From positions 47,428 to 111,427 of the forward strand of contig JBEKHH010000009.1 of the NCBI GenBank assembly GCA_050012375.1: DNA of 64,000 nucleotides, written 5' to 3'. This document shows, piece by piece, positions 23,801 to 33,109 of the stretch. This DNA comes from PALSA-1353 sp050012375. Its GTDB lineage: Bacteria > Planctomycetota > Phycisphaerae > Tepidisphaerales > Tepidisphaeraceae. How positions within the stretch are numbered: the stretch's first letter is position 1; each line of letters starts with the position of its first letter. The position numbers and the translations under genes are program-made. The notes below the pieces were generated by a model. That model saw nothing but the letters and a program-made list of their open reading frames with translations. It was not told where the DNA came from and ran no database searches.

Positions 23801-25261
23801 ATGCCAATTGCCGACTGCCCAGTGAAAGGCAGGCTGTCCACGTTTGTTTTCGGCAATGGGCTTCCCGCTTTTGCGCTGGCTTTGATCGTCGCCGGAGCCG
23901 TCTTCCGGCCCGGCGACGCGCCCTGGATTTCCGATGAGCCGATGCTCCTCCACGGGGCGCTCTACTTGAACTCCACCCCCGGCCATTTCTGGAAAATATC
24001 ATTGCCGTTTACCCCAGCGCCCTATGGCCTGCTCGGCACGCGCGGCGTCCACTACGGCCCGCTGGCGGTCTGGATCGATCAAATATTCCTTGTCTTCACG
24101 CACAATCCGATCGCCATGATCGCCATCCGTGCCGCCGCCGTCGCCGCCGTCAATGCTTTGGCATTGTATTGGCTCGCGAAATCGCTCCGCGTCACCCCCT
24201 GGCTCGCCGTCGCGGTCATGCTCTCTCCGTGGCTGTGGCTTTATAGCCGGCAACTGTGGGACAACAGCCTCTGCGTCCCGCTGTCGGCCATGCTCCTGGC
24301 CGCATATGCCGACTTCATAATGACCCGCCGGCCCTGGTCGCTGCGCCTCGCCATCCTCTGCGGCATGCTTCTGCTTCTGGTCCATTTGATGGCCATCGCT
24401 CTCATCGCCGCCGTCGGCCTTCACCTCGCCGTCATGGAGTTTCGCTCCCTCTGGCGATTCAAATGGAGCCTGCTGGCGATCGTCGCGATCGTGACGGCCG
24501 TCTCCTGGCCCTATTGGTCCAACCTGCTGCACAATTACCACCAGGACATCCCGGGCGGCACCTCGCCGTGGCGCGGATATTTCTTTCCCCTCTTGGGGGC
24601 GCACCATCTCACCGCGGCCGGCTTGGAAAATGTCCTCGGCGACACCTGGCTCGCCACGCGCTCGCCCATTGTTGCCGTCGCTCAATGGGTTTCGCTCATC
24701 GCGTTCCCGGCGGTGTGGGTTGCGATGCTTCTGGCCATTCCCCGGCTGTGGCGCGTTCTTCGGCTTTCCCCGCGGGCGGACCCCTTCGATCACATCTTCG
24801 CCGTCGCCTGGGCCGCCGTCATTTTTCAATCCGCACTCGACGGATTCCAGCACGTCTATGAAGGTCCGCACTATCTGAACGCCGCCTGGATTGTTTACGC
24901 CGCATTTCTGTTCTTCTTAGCTCGCCATGCCCCCGCGTGGATCATCGGCGTTTATGGCGCTTCGCTCCTGGGAGTCACTGTCGCAATTGCCGTCGCCATC
25001 TATCAGAACGCCGGGATGCGCAGCGCGAACTTCGGCTCGGCGCTCTGGTCGCAAATCGACGCGGTGGAGGAAATCCAAAAGTTTTCCGGCGACAGCCCGC
25101 TGAAGATCGACGTCCCCGAGTGGACCAAGCATCCCGTTGCCCTGACGACGCTGGGGGAACTTCATCCGCCGCCCTCCACCCAGCGCCCCCGCCGCGGCAT
25201 TCTCGTCCATTACCGCGACGCCTCCCCGCTGGACGCGCACATCGCGGTCACCGCGTATTGA
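23801..25261 (+). CDS. Multi-pass membrane protein, GT-C glycosyltransferase-like
   Basis: A 486-residue protein with about ten or eleven predicted transmembrane helices. An early exposed loop with SDEPMLLHGALYLNS resembles the acidic first-loop motif of GT-C enzymes (ArnT/PMT type), and the following loop has TRGVHYGPLAVW. Such enzymes use polyprenyl-phosphate sugars on the periplasmic face. The C-terminal 60 residues are soluble. A TAGGAT box at 23789-23794 ends 6 nt before the ATG and there is no ribosome site, so it is probably leaderless. The first codons coincide with a word of the gccaattgccga repeat family. Acceptor unknown. Confidence 0.72.
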   Translation: MPIADCPVKGRLSTFVFGNGLPAFALALIVAGAVFRPGDAPWISDEPMLLHGALYLNSTPGHFWKISLPFTPAPYGLLGTRGVHYGPLAVWIDQIFLVFTHNPIAMIAIRAAAVAAVNALALYWLAKSLRVTPWLAVAVMLSPWLWLYSRQLWDNSLCVPLSAMLLAAYADFIMTRRPWSLRLAILCGMLLLLVHLMAIALIAAVGLHLAVMEFRSLWRFKWSLLAIVAIVTAVSWPYWSNLLHNYHQDIPGGTSPWRGYFFPLLGAHHLTAAGLENVLGDTWLATRSPIVAVAQWVSLIAFPAVWVAMLLAIPRLWRVLRLSPRADPFDHIFAVAWAAVIFQSALDGFQHVYEGPHYLNAAWIVYAAFLFFLARHAPAWIIGVYGASLLGVTVAIAVAIYQNAGMRSANFGSALWSQIDAVEEIQKFSGDSPLKIDVPEWTKHPVALTTLGELHPPPSTQRPRRGILVHYRDASPLDAHIAVTAY

Positions 25262-25272
25262 TTTCGCCGTTT

Positions 25273-26619
25273 CTATCCCGCGATTTTCCCAATCTCCTCC
25301 CCCCCCGCCGCAACGATTTTTCCTAAATCGTCCACCTCCATCGCCAGCGGCGGCATGATCACCACCACATCCCCCAGCGGCCGCAGAATCACCCCGTGCC
25401 GCCGAATCCGCTCACACACCTCCGCTCCCACCCTGCGCCGCGGATCGAATCGTTGCTTTGATTCCTTCGCCTCCACGAGTTCGATCCCCACCATGAACCC
25501 TTTTTGCCGAATCTCGCCCACGTGACGCAGCGGCCGAATCTCCTCCAACATCTCCGCCAGCTTCGCGGCCTTGGCCGTCACCGATTCCACGATTTTCCTT
25601 TTCTCAAACAATTCCAGCGACGCGATCGCCGCCGCGCACGCCAGCGGATTGCCCGTGTACGTATGGCCGTGAAAAAAAGTCTTGCCTTCCCAGGTCTCGC
25701 CTAAGAATGCGTCGAAGATTTTCTTCGTCGCCAGCGTCGCCGCCAGCGGCAGATATCCGCCTGAAATCCCTTTGCCCAGGCACATCAAATCCGGCGAAAC
25801 ATTCTCGTGCTCGCAGGCGAACAATTTCCCCGTCCGGCCAAATCCCACGGCCACCTCGTCGGCGATCAGCAGCACGTCGTGCGCGTCGCACAGTTTCCTC
25901 ACGCCGGCCAGAAATCCGCTGGGCTGCACGATAATTCCCCCCGCGCCCTGCACGATCGGCTCGATGCAAACCGCCGCGATCCGCTCTCCCCTCTCCCGCA
26001 AAACTCGCTGCAATTCGTCCAAACACTTCTCCGCCACCGCCGGCGGATCATTTGACGTTTCACTCCGATACACATAGGGCGAAGGGACGAAATGAACGGG
26101 AAACAACAGCGGAAGATACGGCCGATGAAACGCTTCCACCCGCCCGACCGACATCGCCCCCACCGTATCCCCGTGATACGCCTCGGCGAAGGCGACAAAC
26201 TCATTCTTCCCGCCCCGGCCCAGGTTGTGCCAATACTGCACCGCCAGCTTGAAGGCGATTTCCGTGGCGGTCGCCCCGGCGTCGCTGTAAAAAATCTTCT
26301 CCAGCCCCGGCGGCACGAGCCGCATCAGCCGCTCCGCCAGCAGGATCGCCGGCTCGCTGCACAATCCCAGCATCGTGGTGTGGGCCACGCGCTTCAATTG
26401 CGCGGCGATGGCCGCGTCGATTTCCCCGACGCGGTGGCCGTGCACGTTGCACCACAAACTCGACACCCCATCCAGGTATCGATTGCCGTCGCTGTCGATA
26501 AGATACATCCCCTCGGCATCGGTGATGACGAGCTGCTGGCCCTCGAGCCATTGACGCATGTGCGTGAACGGATGCCAGATATGGCGGCGATCGAGTTGGA
26601 GGAGAGACTCGGTGTTCAT
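25273..26619 (-). CDS. bioA: Adenosylmethionine-8-amino-7-oxononanoate aminotransferase
   Basis: A class III PLP aminotransferase of 448 residues making 7,8-diaminopelargonate in biotin synthesis, using SAM as amino donor. Identifying segments are WHPFTHMRQW near the N-terminus, VSSLWCNVHGH, the PLP-Asp in LLIADEVAVGFGRTG, and CLGKGISGGYLPLAAT with the Schiff-base lysine. The next FFHGHTYTGNPLACAAA is typical of BioA. I start at ATG 26619; a GTG at 26643 is possible. No other biotin gene is near, and it faces the 23801 gene convergently with an 11-bp gap. Confidence 0.94.
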   Translation of the reverse strand: MNTESLLQLDRRHIWHPFTHMRQWLEGQQLVITDAEGMYLIDSDGNRYLDGVSSLWCNVHGHRVGEIDAAIAAQLKRVAHTTMLGLCSEPAILLAERLMRLVPPGLEKIFYSDAGATATEIAFKLAVQYWHNLGRGGKNEFVAFAEAYHGDTVGAMSVGRVEAFHRPYLPLLFPVHFVPSPYVYRSETSNDPPAVAEKCLDELQRVLRERGERIAAVCIEPIVQGAGGIIVQPSGFLAGVRKLCDAHDVLLIADEVAVGFGRTGKLFACEHENVSPDLMCLGKGISGGYLPLAATLATKKIFDAFLGETWEGKTFFHGHTYTGNPLACAAAIASLELFEKRKIVESVTAKAAKLAEMLEEIRPLRHVGEIRQKGFMVGIELVEAKESKQRFDPRRRVGAEVCERIRRHGVILRPLGDVVVIMPPLAMEVDDLGKIVAAGGEEIGKIAG

Positions 26620-26660
26620 TGGCCGGGGGTCCGTTCCCGACACGGGTGCGGCTCAGTCAT

Positions 26661-27521
26661 TCATCTCGGCGGCCGATTCAGGCTCCAATCGAACCCCAGC
26701 TTCTCCACTCCCGTCGCCCCCACGATCAGCGAATCGCTCTGCACGTACGGCTGGAGCGCTTCCAGAATCCCCGTCGGCTTGACGCCGAACAGCTTTTCAA
26801 ACCCCGCCAGAAACGCCTGGCGATGAAGGTAGAACAGGTCGTTGACCTTCACGGTGGCCCCCTCGCGGACGGCCGCTCGCGGATCGCTGAGATAACGCTG
26901 TCCCTGATCCACCAGTTGCGCCTCCAGCACCGCCCCGTCATACGGCGACCAACGCAGCGGTGGGCTCGACCGCGCACATTCGTTCAGCGCGAAAAATACC
27001 CGCGCATCCCCCGCCGACTCCACTTTCTTCCGCACCAGATCGTTCAGCGTCGTCGTCTGACCCCCGAACGTGAATATCTCCTTTGAAAAAATCGCCCCCG
27101 GCGGATTCCCCGCCAGCATCCCGCCCGGATACCCATGTTCGATCACCGCATACATGCACGTGGCATTGAACGCATTGATCCAATACGCCAGCCGATACTG
27201 ATCCGTCGCGAACATTTCCGGATGATTGGCCGGCGATACCGCCTGTACCAGCCCCACGTATTTGAGCAGCACCTCGCGCACGCCGTCCTGGTCGTTCTGA
27301 ATCAAATCCCATTTCACGTACCCATCCGGCGTCACCACCGCCGACAACACCTTCGCCCAATCCGCATCGCTGAAAGCCTGTGGGATGACCGCCGGGGGCT
27401 GGGGCGAGGTTGCCGGGCCTCCTCCTCCGCCGCAGCCGGCTAGGAGGGCCAGAACCAAATAAGGCACGAAGGAAAACAATGTGCCGCTTCTGCCCTTCGT
27501 GCCTAGAATTTCAAACCTCAT
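26661..27521 (-). CDS. DUF547 domain lipoprotein
   Basis: A 286-residue predicted lipoprotein: signal with LVLALLAGC lipobox, then a Gly-rich linker. The DUF547 core is visible in RLAYWINAFNATCMYAVIEHGYPGG (in part), IFTFGGQTTTLNDLVRKKV, DARVFFALNECARSSPPL and a C-terminal FLAGFEKLFGVKP stretch. DUF547 folds like a cysteine peptidase; the Cys in NATC and the conserved His/Asn of ALNE/CARSSPP are candidates. I start at ATG 27521 (GAAGGTG upstream), since this gives a clean signal peptide. Function unknown. It follows dapB by only 15 nt in the same direction. Confidence 0.85.
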   Translation of the reverse strand: MRFEILGTKGRSGTLFSFVPYLVLALLAGCGGGGGPATSPQPPAVIPQAFSDADWAKVLSAVVTPDGYVKWDLIQNDQDGVREVLLKYVGLVQAVSPANHPEMFATDQYRLAYWINAFNATCMYAVIEHGYPGGMLAGNPPGAIFSKEIFTFGGQTTTLNDLVRKKVESAGDARVFFALNECARSSPPLRWSPYDGAVLEAQLVDQGQRYLSDPRAAVREGATVKVNDLFYLHRQAFLAGFEKLFGVKPTGILEALQPYVQSDSLIVGATGVEKLGFDWSLNRPPR

Positions 27522-27535
27522 ATTCACACCTTCAT

Positions 27536-28360
27536 TCACTTCAACTCTAACGCATCGGCCAACGAATATCTTCCCGGCTTCTGGCCCCGTAGCCATTTGG
27601 CCGCTCGCAGCGCTCCCTGAGCAAAGGTATCCCGATTCGTCGCGACGTGTCCCAGCTCCACCCGCTCGCCCAGGGCCGCGAAATAGATCGTATGCCTCCC
27701 CACCTCATCGCCCATGCGCAGCGAATGCATTCCGATCTGCCCGCTTTGCCGCTGCGCATCATCGCCTCGCCGGCCATACATCAGCGACTTTCGCGTCTTG
27801 CCCATCGCCTTCAGGATCGCGTCGGCCAATGCCAGCGCCGTTCCGCTCGGAGCGTCCTTCTTGAAACGATGATGCCCTTCGACGATCTCGATGTCGTACT
27901 CCTCGCCCAGACTCTTGGCCGCCTGGGCCGCCAGCTTCAGCAGAACATTCACCCCCACGCTCATGTTGGGCGACTGCAAAATGGCGATATCGCTCGACGC
28001 CACGTCGATGGCCGCGTGATCCTTGTCTTTCAGCGCCGTCGTGCCGATGACCATGGCAATTTCGCGATCCCGGCAGTCTTTGAGCCAATGCCGCATACCC
28101 CCGGGCAACGTGAAATCAATCAGCACATCCGGCTTGGGTCGCAGGTCGAAAGTGATGGGAATGCCAATCGGCCCGATGCCGACAACTTCCCCCGCGTCCC
28201 GAGCCAATTCGACACAATCCGGCCGATCGATCGCCGCCACCAATTGAAACGATTTGTCCGCGTGCGCCAGCGCCACCAGCCGCCGGCCCATTCGCCCGCA
28301 AGCCCCCGTGATGGCGAGTTTAATCCCCGGCATAGCGCCCCCTTTCGGGTTTTCTTTCAT
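27536..28360 (-). CDS. dapB: 4-Hydroxy-tetrahydrodipicolinate reductase
   Basis: Reduces the DapA product toward diaminopimelate, for lysine and peptidoglycan. The NAD(P) motif GACGRMGRRLV lies at residues 19-29 and the active-site signature EGHHRFKKDAPSGTALALAD follows at mid-protein, with the catalytic His and Lys. The 274-residue length fits. Two starts are possible: ATG 28360, which overlaps the thrC stop as ATGA and has GGAGAGGG ahead, and ATG 28333, which gives the more usual N-terminus (MPGIKLAITG). Translational coupling with thrC favours 28360. thrC and dapB both serve aspartate-family amino acids. Confidence 0.94.
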   Translation of the reverse strand: MKENPKGGAMPGIKLAITGACGRMGRRLVALAHADKSFQLVAAIDRPDCVELARDAGEVVGIGPIGIPITFDLRPKPDVLIDFTLPGGMRHWLKDCRDREIAMVIGTTALKDKDHAAIDVASSDIAILQSPNMSVGVNVLLKLAAQAAKSLGEEYDIEIVEGHHRFKKDAPSGTALALADAILKAMGKTRKSLMYGRRGDDAQRQSGQIGMHSLRMGDEVGRHTIYFAALGERVELGHVATNRDTFAQGALRAAKWLRGQKPGRYSLADALELK

Positions 28361-29772
28361 TTTCCCTCTCCCATCGCCGCGATAATCGCATCCAGGTCGT
28401 CCTCCACGACCACCGGCCGATTCGCCAACTTTCCTTTCGGCTCACTCCACGGCGCCAATTCCTGGGCCGCGCTCAAATCCACCCCCGTGTGATATTTCAC
28501 CGTCGCATTCGCGTCCTTCAACTCATGCCCCGTCAATATGCACACCACCGTCTCGTCCGCCCCAATGGTTTGCGACTCGCGCAGCTGATGCAGCCCCGCC
28601 ACCCCCGCCGCGCTGGCCGGCTCGCAGCCAAAGCCCCACCGGGCGGCCATCGCCCGATGCTCCAGAATTTCCTCGTCGCTCACCTCCAGCGTCAACCCGT
28701 TCATCACCTCCAGCGCCCTCAATGCCTTCGGCAAATTCACCGGCCGGCTGATTTCTATCGCGCTGGCCACAGTATGCGGCCTGTAGTTCGACTCATCCAG
28801 CGCCGCGTAATGCTTTTGCACCACCGACGCATCAAACGCCCCGCCGTTCCATTTCAATCCCCTGCGGCTCACCAATTCGTTGAGCGTATTGGCTCCGGTG
28901 GCGTTGACGATCGCCAGCCGCGGAATCTTCTTCACCAGCCCCAGTTCTTTCAGTTCCGAAAACGCCTTGCCGAACGCCGAGCAATTCCCCAAATTTCCCC
29001 CGGGCACGATCACCCAATCCGGGCTTTGCCAATCCATCGCCTCCAGCACCCGGTACATGATGCCCTTCTGCCCCTCCAGCCGATACGGATTCACGCTGTT
29101 CATCAGGTAAATCCCCAGCTCGGGCATGTCCACCGCCACCTGCCTGATCCGCCGCAGGCAATCATCAAAGTCCCCGCGTATCTGCAGCGTGAGCGCCCCG
29201 TAATCCAGGGCCTGGCTCAGCTTTCCCAAGGCGATTTTTCCGCTGCCGATGAACACGATGCCGCGCATCTGCGCCAGGCTGGCGAACATCGCCAGCGACG
29301 CGCTGGTGTTCCCCGTCGAAGCGCAGGCCACCTTCTTCGCCCCCACCATCCGCGCATGCGTGAACGCGGCCGTCATCCCGTTGTCCTTGAAACTCCCGCT
29401 CGGATTCAGCCCTTCGTATTGCAGCAGCAGTTTCCCGGGATTCATGCCAAGCTGCTTCGCCAGGAGATTTGCCTGCTGAAGAACGGTTCGTCCCTCGCCG
29501 ATAGTGACGATGTCTTCCTCGCGCCGGTAGAACGGCAGCAGTTCCCGGAACCGCCAAACTCCGGAAAAATCCAATGTTCCTTCGACGCCCACCCCCTTGG
29601 TGCTCCAACGATGCTCGAAGAAGCCCATGCTTTTGATCGTCGGCAACTTCGCCCAGTCATAACGAATATCCAGCAAGCTCCCGCACCGCGGGCAGGCCAC
29701 GAGAACTTGCGAGATGTCAAACGTGGCCGCGCAGGCGGGATTGATGCATTGTTGGAAAGCCGGATCCGTCAT
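28357..29772 (-). CDS. thrC: Threonine synthase
   Basis: Converts O-phosphohomoserine to threonine with PLP. The 471-residue protein begins with a zinc-ribbon-like part (CINPAC ... CPRCG, residues 9-32), then the PLP enzyme fold: LNPSGSFKDNGM with the Schiff-base lysine, ACASTGNTSASLA for the phosphate contact, and VPGGNLGNCSAFGKAF. It is the long form with the N-terminal zinc ribbon. The start at ATG 29772 lies 9 nt after a -10 box and has no ribosome site, so it may be leaderless. It is followed by dapB with an ATGA overlap. Confidence 0.94.
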   Translation of the reverse strand: MTDPAFQQCINPACAATFDISQVLVACPRCGSLLDIRYDWAKLPTIKSMGFFEHRWSTKGVGVEGTLDFSGVWRFRELLPFYRREEDIVTIGEGRTVLQQANLLAKQLGMNPGKLLLQYEGLNPSGSFKDNGMTAAFTHARMVGAKKVACASTGNTSASLAMFASLAQMRGIVFIGSGKIALGKLSQALDYGALTLQIRGDFDDCLRRIRQVAVDMPELGIYLMNSVNPYRLEGQKGIMYRVLEAMDWQSPDWVIVPGGNLGNCSAFGKAFSELKELGLVKKIPRLAIVNATGANTLNELVSRRGLKWNGGAFDASVVQKHYAALDESNYRPHTVASAIEISRPVNLPKALRALEVMNGLTLEVSDEEILEHRAMAARWGFGCEPASAAGVAGLHQLRESQTIGADETVVCILTGHELKDANATVKYHTGVDLSAAQELAPWSEPKGKLANRPVVVEDDLDAIIAAMGEGK

Positions 29773-29781
29773 TGCGAAGGT

Positions 29782-29810
29782 AAATTATGTCCGGCGGTGG
29801 GAAAGGTCAA
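29782..29810 (-). promoter_or_regulatory. Promoter of thrC-dapB operon
   Basis: On the minus strand TTGACC (29810-29805), a 17-bp spacer and TAATTT (29787-29782), overlapping CATAAT, lie directly before thrC. The transcript would start within about 3 to 6 nt of the ATG. Confidence 0.5.
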
Positions 29811-29820
29811 AAAAGTTTAG

Positions 29821-30510
29821 CGGGCCCGCTTGCGGGCAGGTCCGTGACGTAATCGGCGGGAACGAGGGCAAATCAATCAAGAAGATGCAAGAAGATGATC
29901 GGTTCAATGCTTCGTGACGATCGGCGGCGCTGGCTCATATAGGATCAGGCGCTGCCGCCGCGAACGCCGCTGGCTGCCCTGACGGCCATCGAACAGGCCG
30001 TCGGCTATCGAAAGACATGATTCGCCGCGTGCCGCGGCCAATGCGAATGAGTTTCGCGCTCAAGCGCGACCTCAACCGTCCGTCACGCCGACTTGTCCGA
30101 CCTCACCTTGGATATCCATGTATACGCTTAATGACATTGCCGAAATCGGTGGCGGGTTGGGCAATGGGCGAGCGGAGGCCTCCCGACACCACAGCGGGAG
30201 GTCGGACATGCGGGGCTGCGCAGGACGGTTGAGGTCGAACTTGAGCTCGAAACTCCTCAGCACTTGCCGCCAAAGGCGGCGACCCTATCCTTCCGCATCG
30301 AAAAGGCGTGCCGGAACATTGACGGGCCAGCCAGCGGCATCCGCGGCGGCGACGCCTGTCATATTCGAGCAAGCGACTTCCGCCGTCACGAAGACCGTAA
30401 CCGATCATCCTTCACTTCCAATTGCTCCCGCCGAATGCACCACGCACCCGCCTGCATGCCTCTTCTTTCAATTCTTCCGAAACTTCCCACGCCCAATTCG
30501 TTCGCCGCCC
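29821..30510. other. Intergenic region without supported gene
   Basis: About 700 bp between thrC and the polyprenyl synthase gene. Reading frames on both strands are short and lack family features. The region holds one large imperfect inverted repeat (listed separately) and nothing else that I can support. Confidence 0.6.
30050..30254. repeat. Long imperfect inverted repeat
   Basis: The left arm (30050-30104) and right arm (30198-30254) match in inverse orientation over about 55 bp; shared blocks are agtttcg, gctcaag, cgacctcaaccgtcc and tgtccgacctc, with a few mismatches and small gaps. About 93 bp lie between. Weaker similarity may continue outward to about 30020 and 30290. Both strands therefore read a similar LNRPS/DLNRPAQ peptide. 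It could be a miniature element or the remnant of a duplicated, inverted gene piece. Confidence 0.5.
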
Positions 30511-30518
30511 CCAGTCAC

Positions 30519-30533
30519 TATAATGCCCGGCCA
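30519..30533 (+). promoter_or_regulatory. Consensus -10 box 8 nt before polyprenyl synthase start
   Basis: A perfect TATAAT (30519-30524) is followed by 8 nt and the ATG at 30533, with no ribosome site: another probable leaderless start. Confidence 0.5.
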
Positions 30534-31519
30534 TGGCAAAAGCGGCATCTTCGGTCCTGGACTCCTTCACCGATTGCGTCCGTCCCGAATTCGACGCCGT
30601 CCGAAAACTCTTCGATCACGAACTCGCCAGCGATCTCGCCTGCGTCAATAACCTCTGCCGCCATGTCGGCCGTTTCCGCGGAAAAATGCTCCGTCCGCTC
30701 CTGGTCCTCCTCTCCGGAAAATCCTCCGGAAAACTCTGCGACGCTCACACCGTGCTGGCCACCGTCGTCGAGATGGTCCACATGGCCACGCTGGTTCACG
30801 ATGACGTTCTGGACGATGCCGAGCTTCGCCGCAAGGGCGCCACCATCAACCATCTTCGCGGAAACGAGGCCGCCGTTCTCCTCGGCGACTATCTCATCAG
30901 CCACAGTTTTCACCTTTGCTCCAGCCTCGATTCCCAATTCGCCTCCCGCGTCATCGGCCGCACCACCAACCAGGTTTGCGAAGGCGAGTTGCTGCAAATC
31001 CACCACCGCAACAATCTCGACCTCGACGAAGAAACCTACCTCCAGATCATCACCTGCAAGACGGCCATCCTCTGCGCCGCTTGCTGCCTGCTCGGGGCGA
31101 CCTTCGCGGGCGCCGACGCAATCGCGATCGAAAACCTCCGCCAATACGGCCTGTGCCTCGGCACCGCCTTCCAAATTCAGGACGACATCCTCGACCTCGT
31201 CGGAATCGAATCCACGGTCGGCAAAACCCTCGGCCTGGACATCTTAAATGGCAAGCTCACCCTGCCGATCATCCATTTTCTACGTTCTGCTCCGCCGGAG
31301 CACCGCACGCTTTTGCGTTCGCTGCTGAGGAGTCACGAATCGGACAAGGTTGAGCGGATTCGCAATTTGATTTTGCCGAGCGATTCGGTGGAATACGCCG
31401 CCGCCCGGGCTCAGATGCTGATTGCCCGTGCCCGCTCGGGGCTATCCGTCCTGCCCGAAACACCAGCCCGTCAGGTCCTAGACACCATGGCCGAGTTCGT
31501 CGTCACCCGGCCGATGTGA
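30533..31519 (+). CDS. Polyprenyl diphosphate synthase
   Basis: A trans-prenyltransferase of 328 residues (octaprenyl/solanesyl type) that lengthens isoprenoid diphosphates for quinone tails. The first Asp-rich motif is LVHDDVLDDAELRR, the second FQIQDDILDLVG; GKMLRPLLVLLSG near the N-terminus and LGDYLISHSF also match. Residues before the first Asp motif that set chain length are small or His (TVVEMVHMATLVHDD), consistent with a long product. The ATG at 30533 is set by a -10 box 8 nt upstream. It stands alone between intergenic repeats. Confidence 0.93.
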   Translation: MAKAASSVLDSFTDCVRPEFDAVRKLFDHELASDLACVNNLCRHVGRFRGKMLRPLLVLLSGKSSGKLCDAHTVLATVVEMVHMATLVHDDVLDDAELRRKGATINHLRGNEAAVLLGDYLISHSFHLCSSLDSQFASRVIGRTTNQVCEGELLQIHHRNNLDLDEETYLQIITCKTAILCAACCLLGATFAGADAIAIENLRQYGLCLGTAFQIQDDILDLVGIESTVGKTLGLDILNGKLTLPIIHFLRSAPPEHRTLLRSLLRSHESDKVERIRNLILPSDSVEYAAARAQMLIARARSGLSVLPETPARQVLDTMAEFVVTRPM

Positions 31520-31589
31520 TGGGTCTTCGCCAGCGACTATTTCGCGCAACTTCCGTATCCACCGCCGCTTGTATCTAAGACGGCTTTGT

Positions 31590-31788
31590 TTTACCGCGGA
31601 GAACGCGGAGATCGCTGAGAAAGACGTGAAGAAGAATTCTTAGCCACAGATGAAAGGCCGATGGACACAGATAAAAGACCCTGCAAATCGCATTTCCATC
31701 TGTGTGCATCTGATTTTCATCTGTGGCGAATATGCATTTCTCCGCGTTTATCTCCGCGATCTCCGCGATCTCCGCGGTAAGAGTGAAT
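31590..31788. repeat. Intergenic palindromic repeat, copy 1
   Basis: The 85-nt core (31643-31727) begins gccacagatgaa and ends ttcatctgtggc, forming an imperfect hairpin. Outside it, ttaccgcggagaacgcggag on the left pairs with tctccgcgatctccgcggtaa on the right, giving a palindrome of about 200 bp. It fills most of the 31520-31856 gap before the first pseudopilin gene. Two more copies occur at 33146 and 61426. Confidence 0.7.
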
Positions 31789-31856
31789 TTCCAGGTAAGA
31801 GCCCTGCTCCACTGGACACCGCGAACAATGCGCCAGAGAAAACCATCCATAGGCGA

Positions 31857-33062
31857 ATGACTATGATGCCAACCAAGCTCCGAACCCATCTCGGCCGATC
31901 CGCGTTTACCATAGTGGAATTGCTGGTCGTGATCGGCATCATCGTCGTGCTGATGGGCATCCTCTTTCCCGTCATCAGCCGCATCCGCCGCGCCGCCCAG
32001 GTGGCCGATACGCAAAATGAACTCAGCCAGATCGCCAACGCGTGCAACGCCTATTACTCGACGTTCAATGCGTATCCCGGGCCGCTGAGCAATGATTACA
32101 TCGAGGGCGTCACCCAGGGCTCTACCCCCGCCCTGCCTGCTTTGCACCCATTGGAGCTATATACCTCGGGAGTTTACTCCTCGGCCGTCAACTACAACAT
32201 CACAGGTACAGAGAATCTCGTGCTGGGACTCATGGGCGGCTTGCGCCTGAATACGGCCTCCGGCCAAACGGACAATTCTGCAACGCCGCCCACTCCGTAT
32301 GTCTCCGCCTTAGCTGCCACCGAAGTTGGCCTGGGTCCGCTCAATTTGAATCCGAATTTCCCGGGCCGAACGCCATCCTTCTTTCCCAACGGCACGACCT
32401 ATCTCATGTGGTGCGAGCGCCTCGCAGGCCGCGGTATGTCGCCGGCATTCCAGACCACGACGTATCAGGCGGCAAATGCGGCTGGCGTTGCGCTGGTCCC
32501 CGCACCTTTCGTCGATGCGGTGGGGACGCAAACACAGGGCAGCCCCATTCCCGAATTCGTCGATCGCTTCCCAACCCCCGGCCCGCTTCCCATTCTCTAT
32601 CTCCGCGCACGAACCGGAGCCAAAGGCGTGGTTTCCAACGGCGTCATCACCGACCCAACAAACGCTGTCGCTCTCTATCAGTACGACGTTCGCGATATCG
32701 TGGCTTACACCCATCCCAATCCCACCTCCGGCAACAGCATCGGCTTGGGTTCGTATAACCATGCTCCACTTCAGCACAACCTCCAGGATATTCACCCTCC
32801 CGGTACCGCTGCTTCAGCCGCGATATTGAAAACTGCGGGCCCTCCGCCTGTGTATTACACCATCAAGGACTTCACGCCTTACAACGCCGGCGCGTATTTC
32901 TTTAACTCGGCGATCCCGCCGACAGATACTTCAAGCGACAATAATTGTAATTACTCCGGCCGTCCCCGGGCCGTCGATCAATTCATTCTGATCTCCGCCG
33001 GCCCCGACGGGATTTATGGAACCGCCGATGACATCACGAGTTTTGGCGATGTTTCGCAATGA
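31857..33062 (+). CDS. Prepilin-type (pseudopilin) protein, GspG-like N-terminus
   Basis: A 401-residue type II secretion/type IV pilin-like protein. After a 16-residue basic leader, the prepilin peptidase site A-FTIVELLVVIGIIVVLMGIL has Glu at position 5 and the single hydrophobic helix. The helical stalk continues (RIRRAAQVADTQNELSQIANACNAYYSTFNAYPG), then a long Pro/Asn/Gly-rich domain. The C-terminal AGPDGIYGTADDITSFGD is like the calcium-binding end of GspG major pseudopilins. Although the open frame runs from 31650, that part reads through a repeat, so I start at ATG 31857. It is the first of six related genes in one direction. Confidence 0.85.
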   Translation: MTMMPTKLRTHLGRSAFTIVELLVVIGIIVVLMGILFPVISRIRRAAQVADTQNELSQIANACNAYYSTFNAYPGPLSNDYIEGVTQGSTPALPALHPLELYTSGVYSSAVNYNITGTENLVLGLMGGLRLNTASGQTDNSATPPTPYVSALAATEVGLGPLNLNPNFPGRTPSFFPNGTTYLMWCERLAGRGMSPAFQTTTYQAANAAGVALVPAPFVDAVGTQTQGSPIPEFVDRFPTPGPLPILYLRARTGAKGVVSNGVITDPTNAVALYQYDVRDIVAYTHPNPTSGNSIGLGSYNHAPLQHNLQDIHPPGTAASAAILKTAGPPPVYYTIKDFTPYNAGAYFFNSAIPPTDTSSDNNCNYSGRPRAVDQFILISAGPDGIYGTADDITSFGDVSQ

Positions 33063-33109
33063 TCCCCCAGCCGAGTTCGCCAATTGCCAATTCATCCGCA
33101 AACAAAGAC

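Noticed and set aside
28489..29820. 443-codon open frame antisense to thrC
   Set aside because: Arg/His/Gln-rich shadow; thrC is unambiguous.
29773..29820. T-box or threonine leader before thrC
   Set aside because: The promoter leaves only about 3-6 nt of leader, so there is no room for a riboswitch.
30017..30651. Small genes between thrC and the polyprenyl synthase
   Set aside because: Short frames on both strands arise from the inverted repeat and lack ribosome sites and conserved features.
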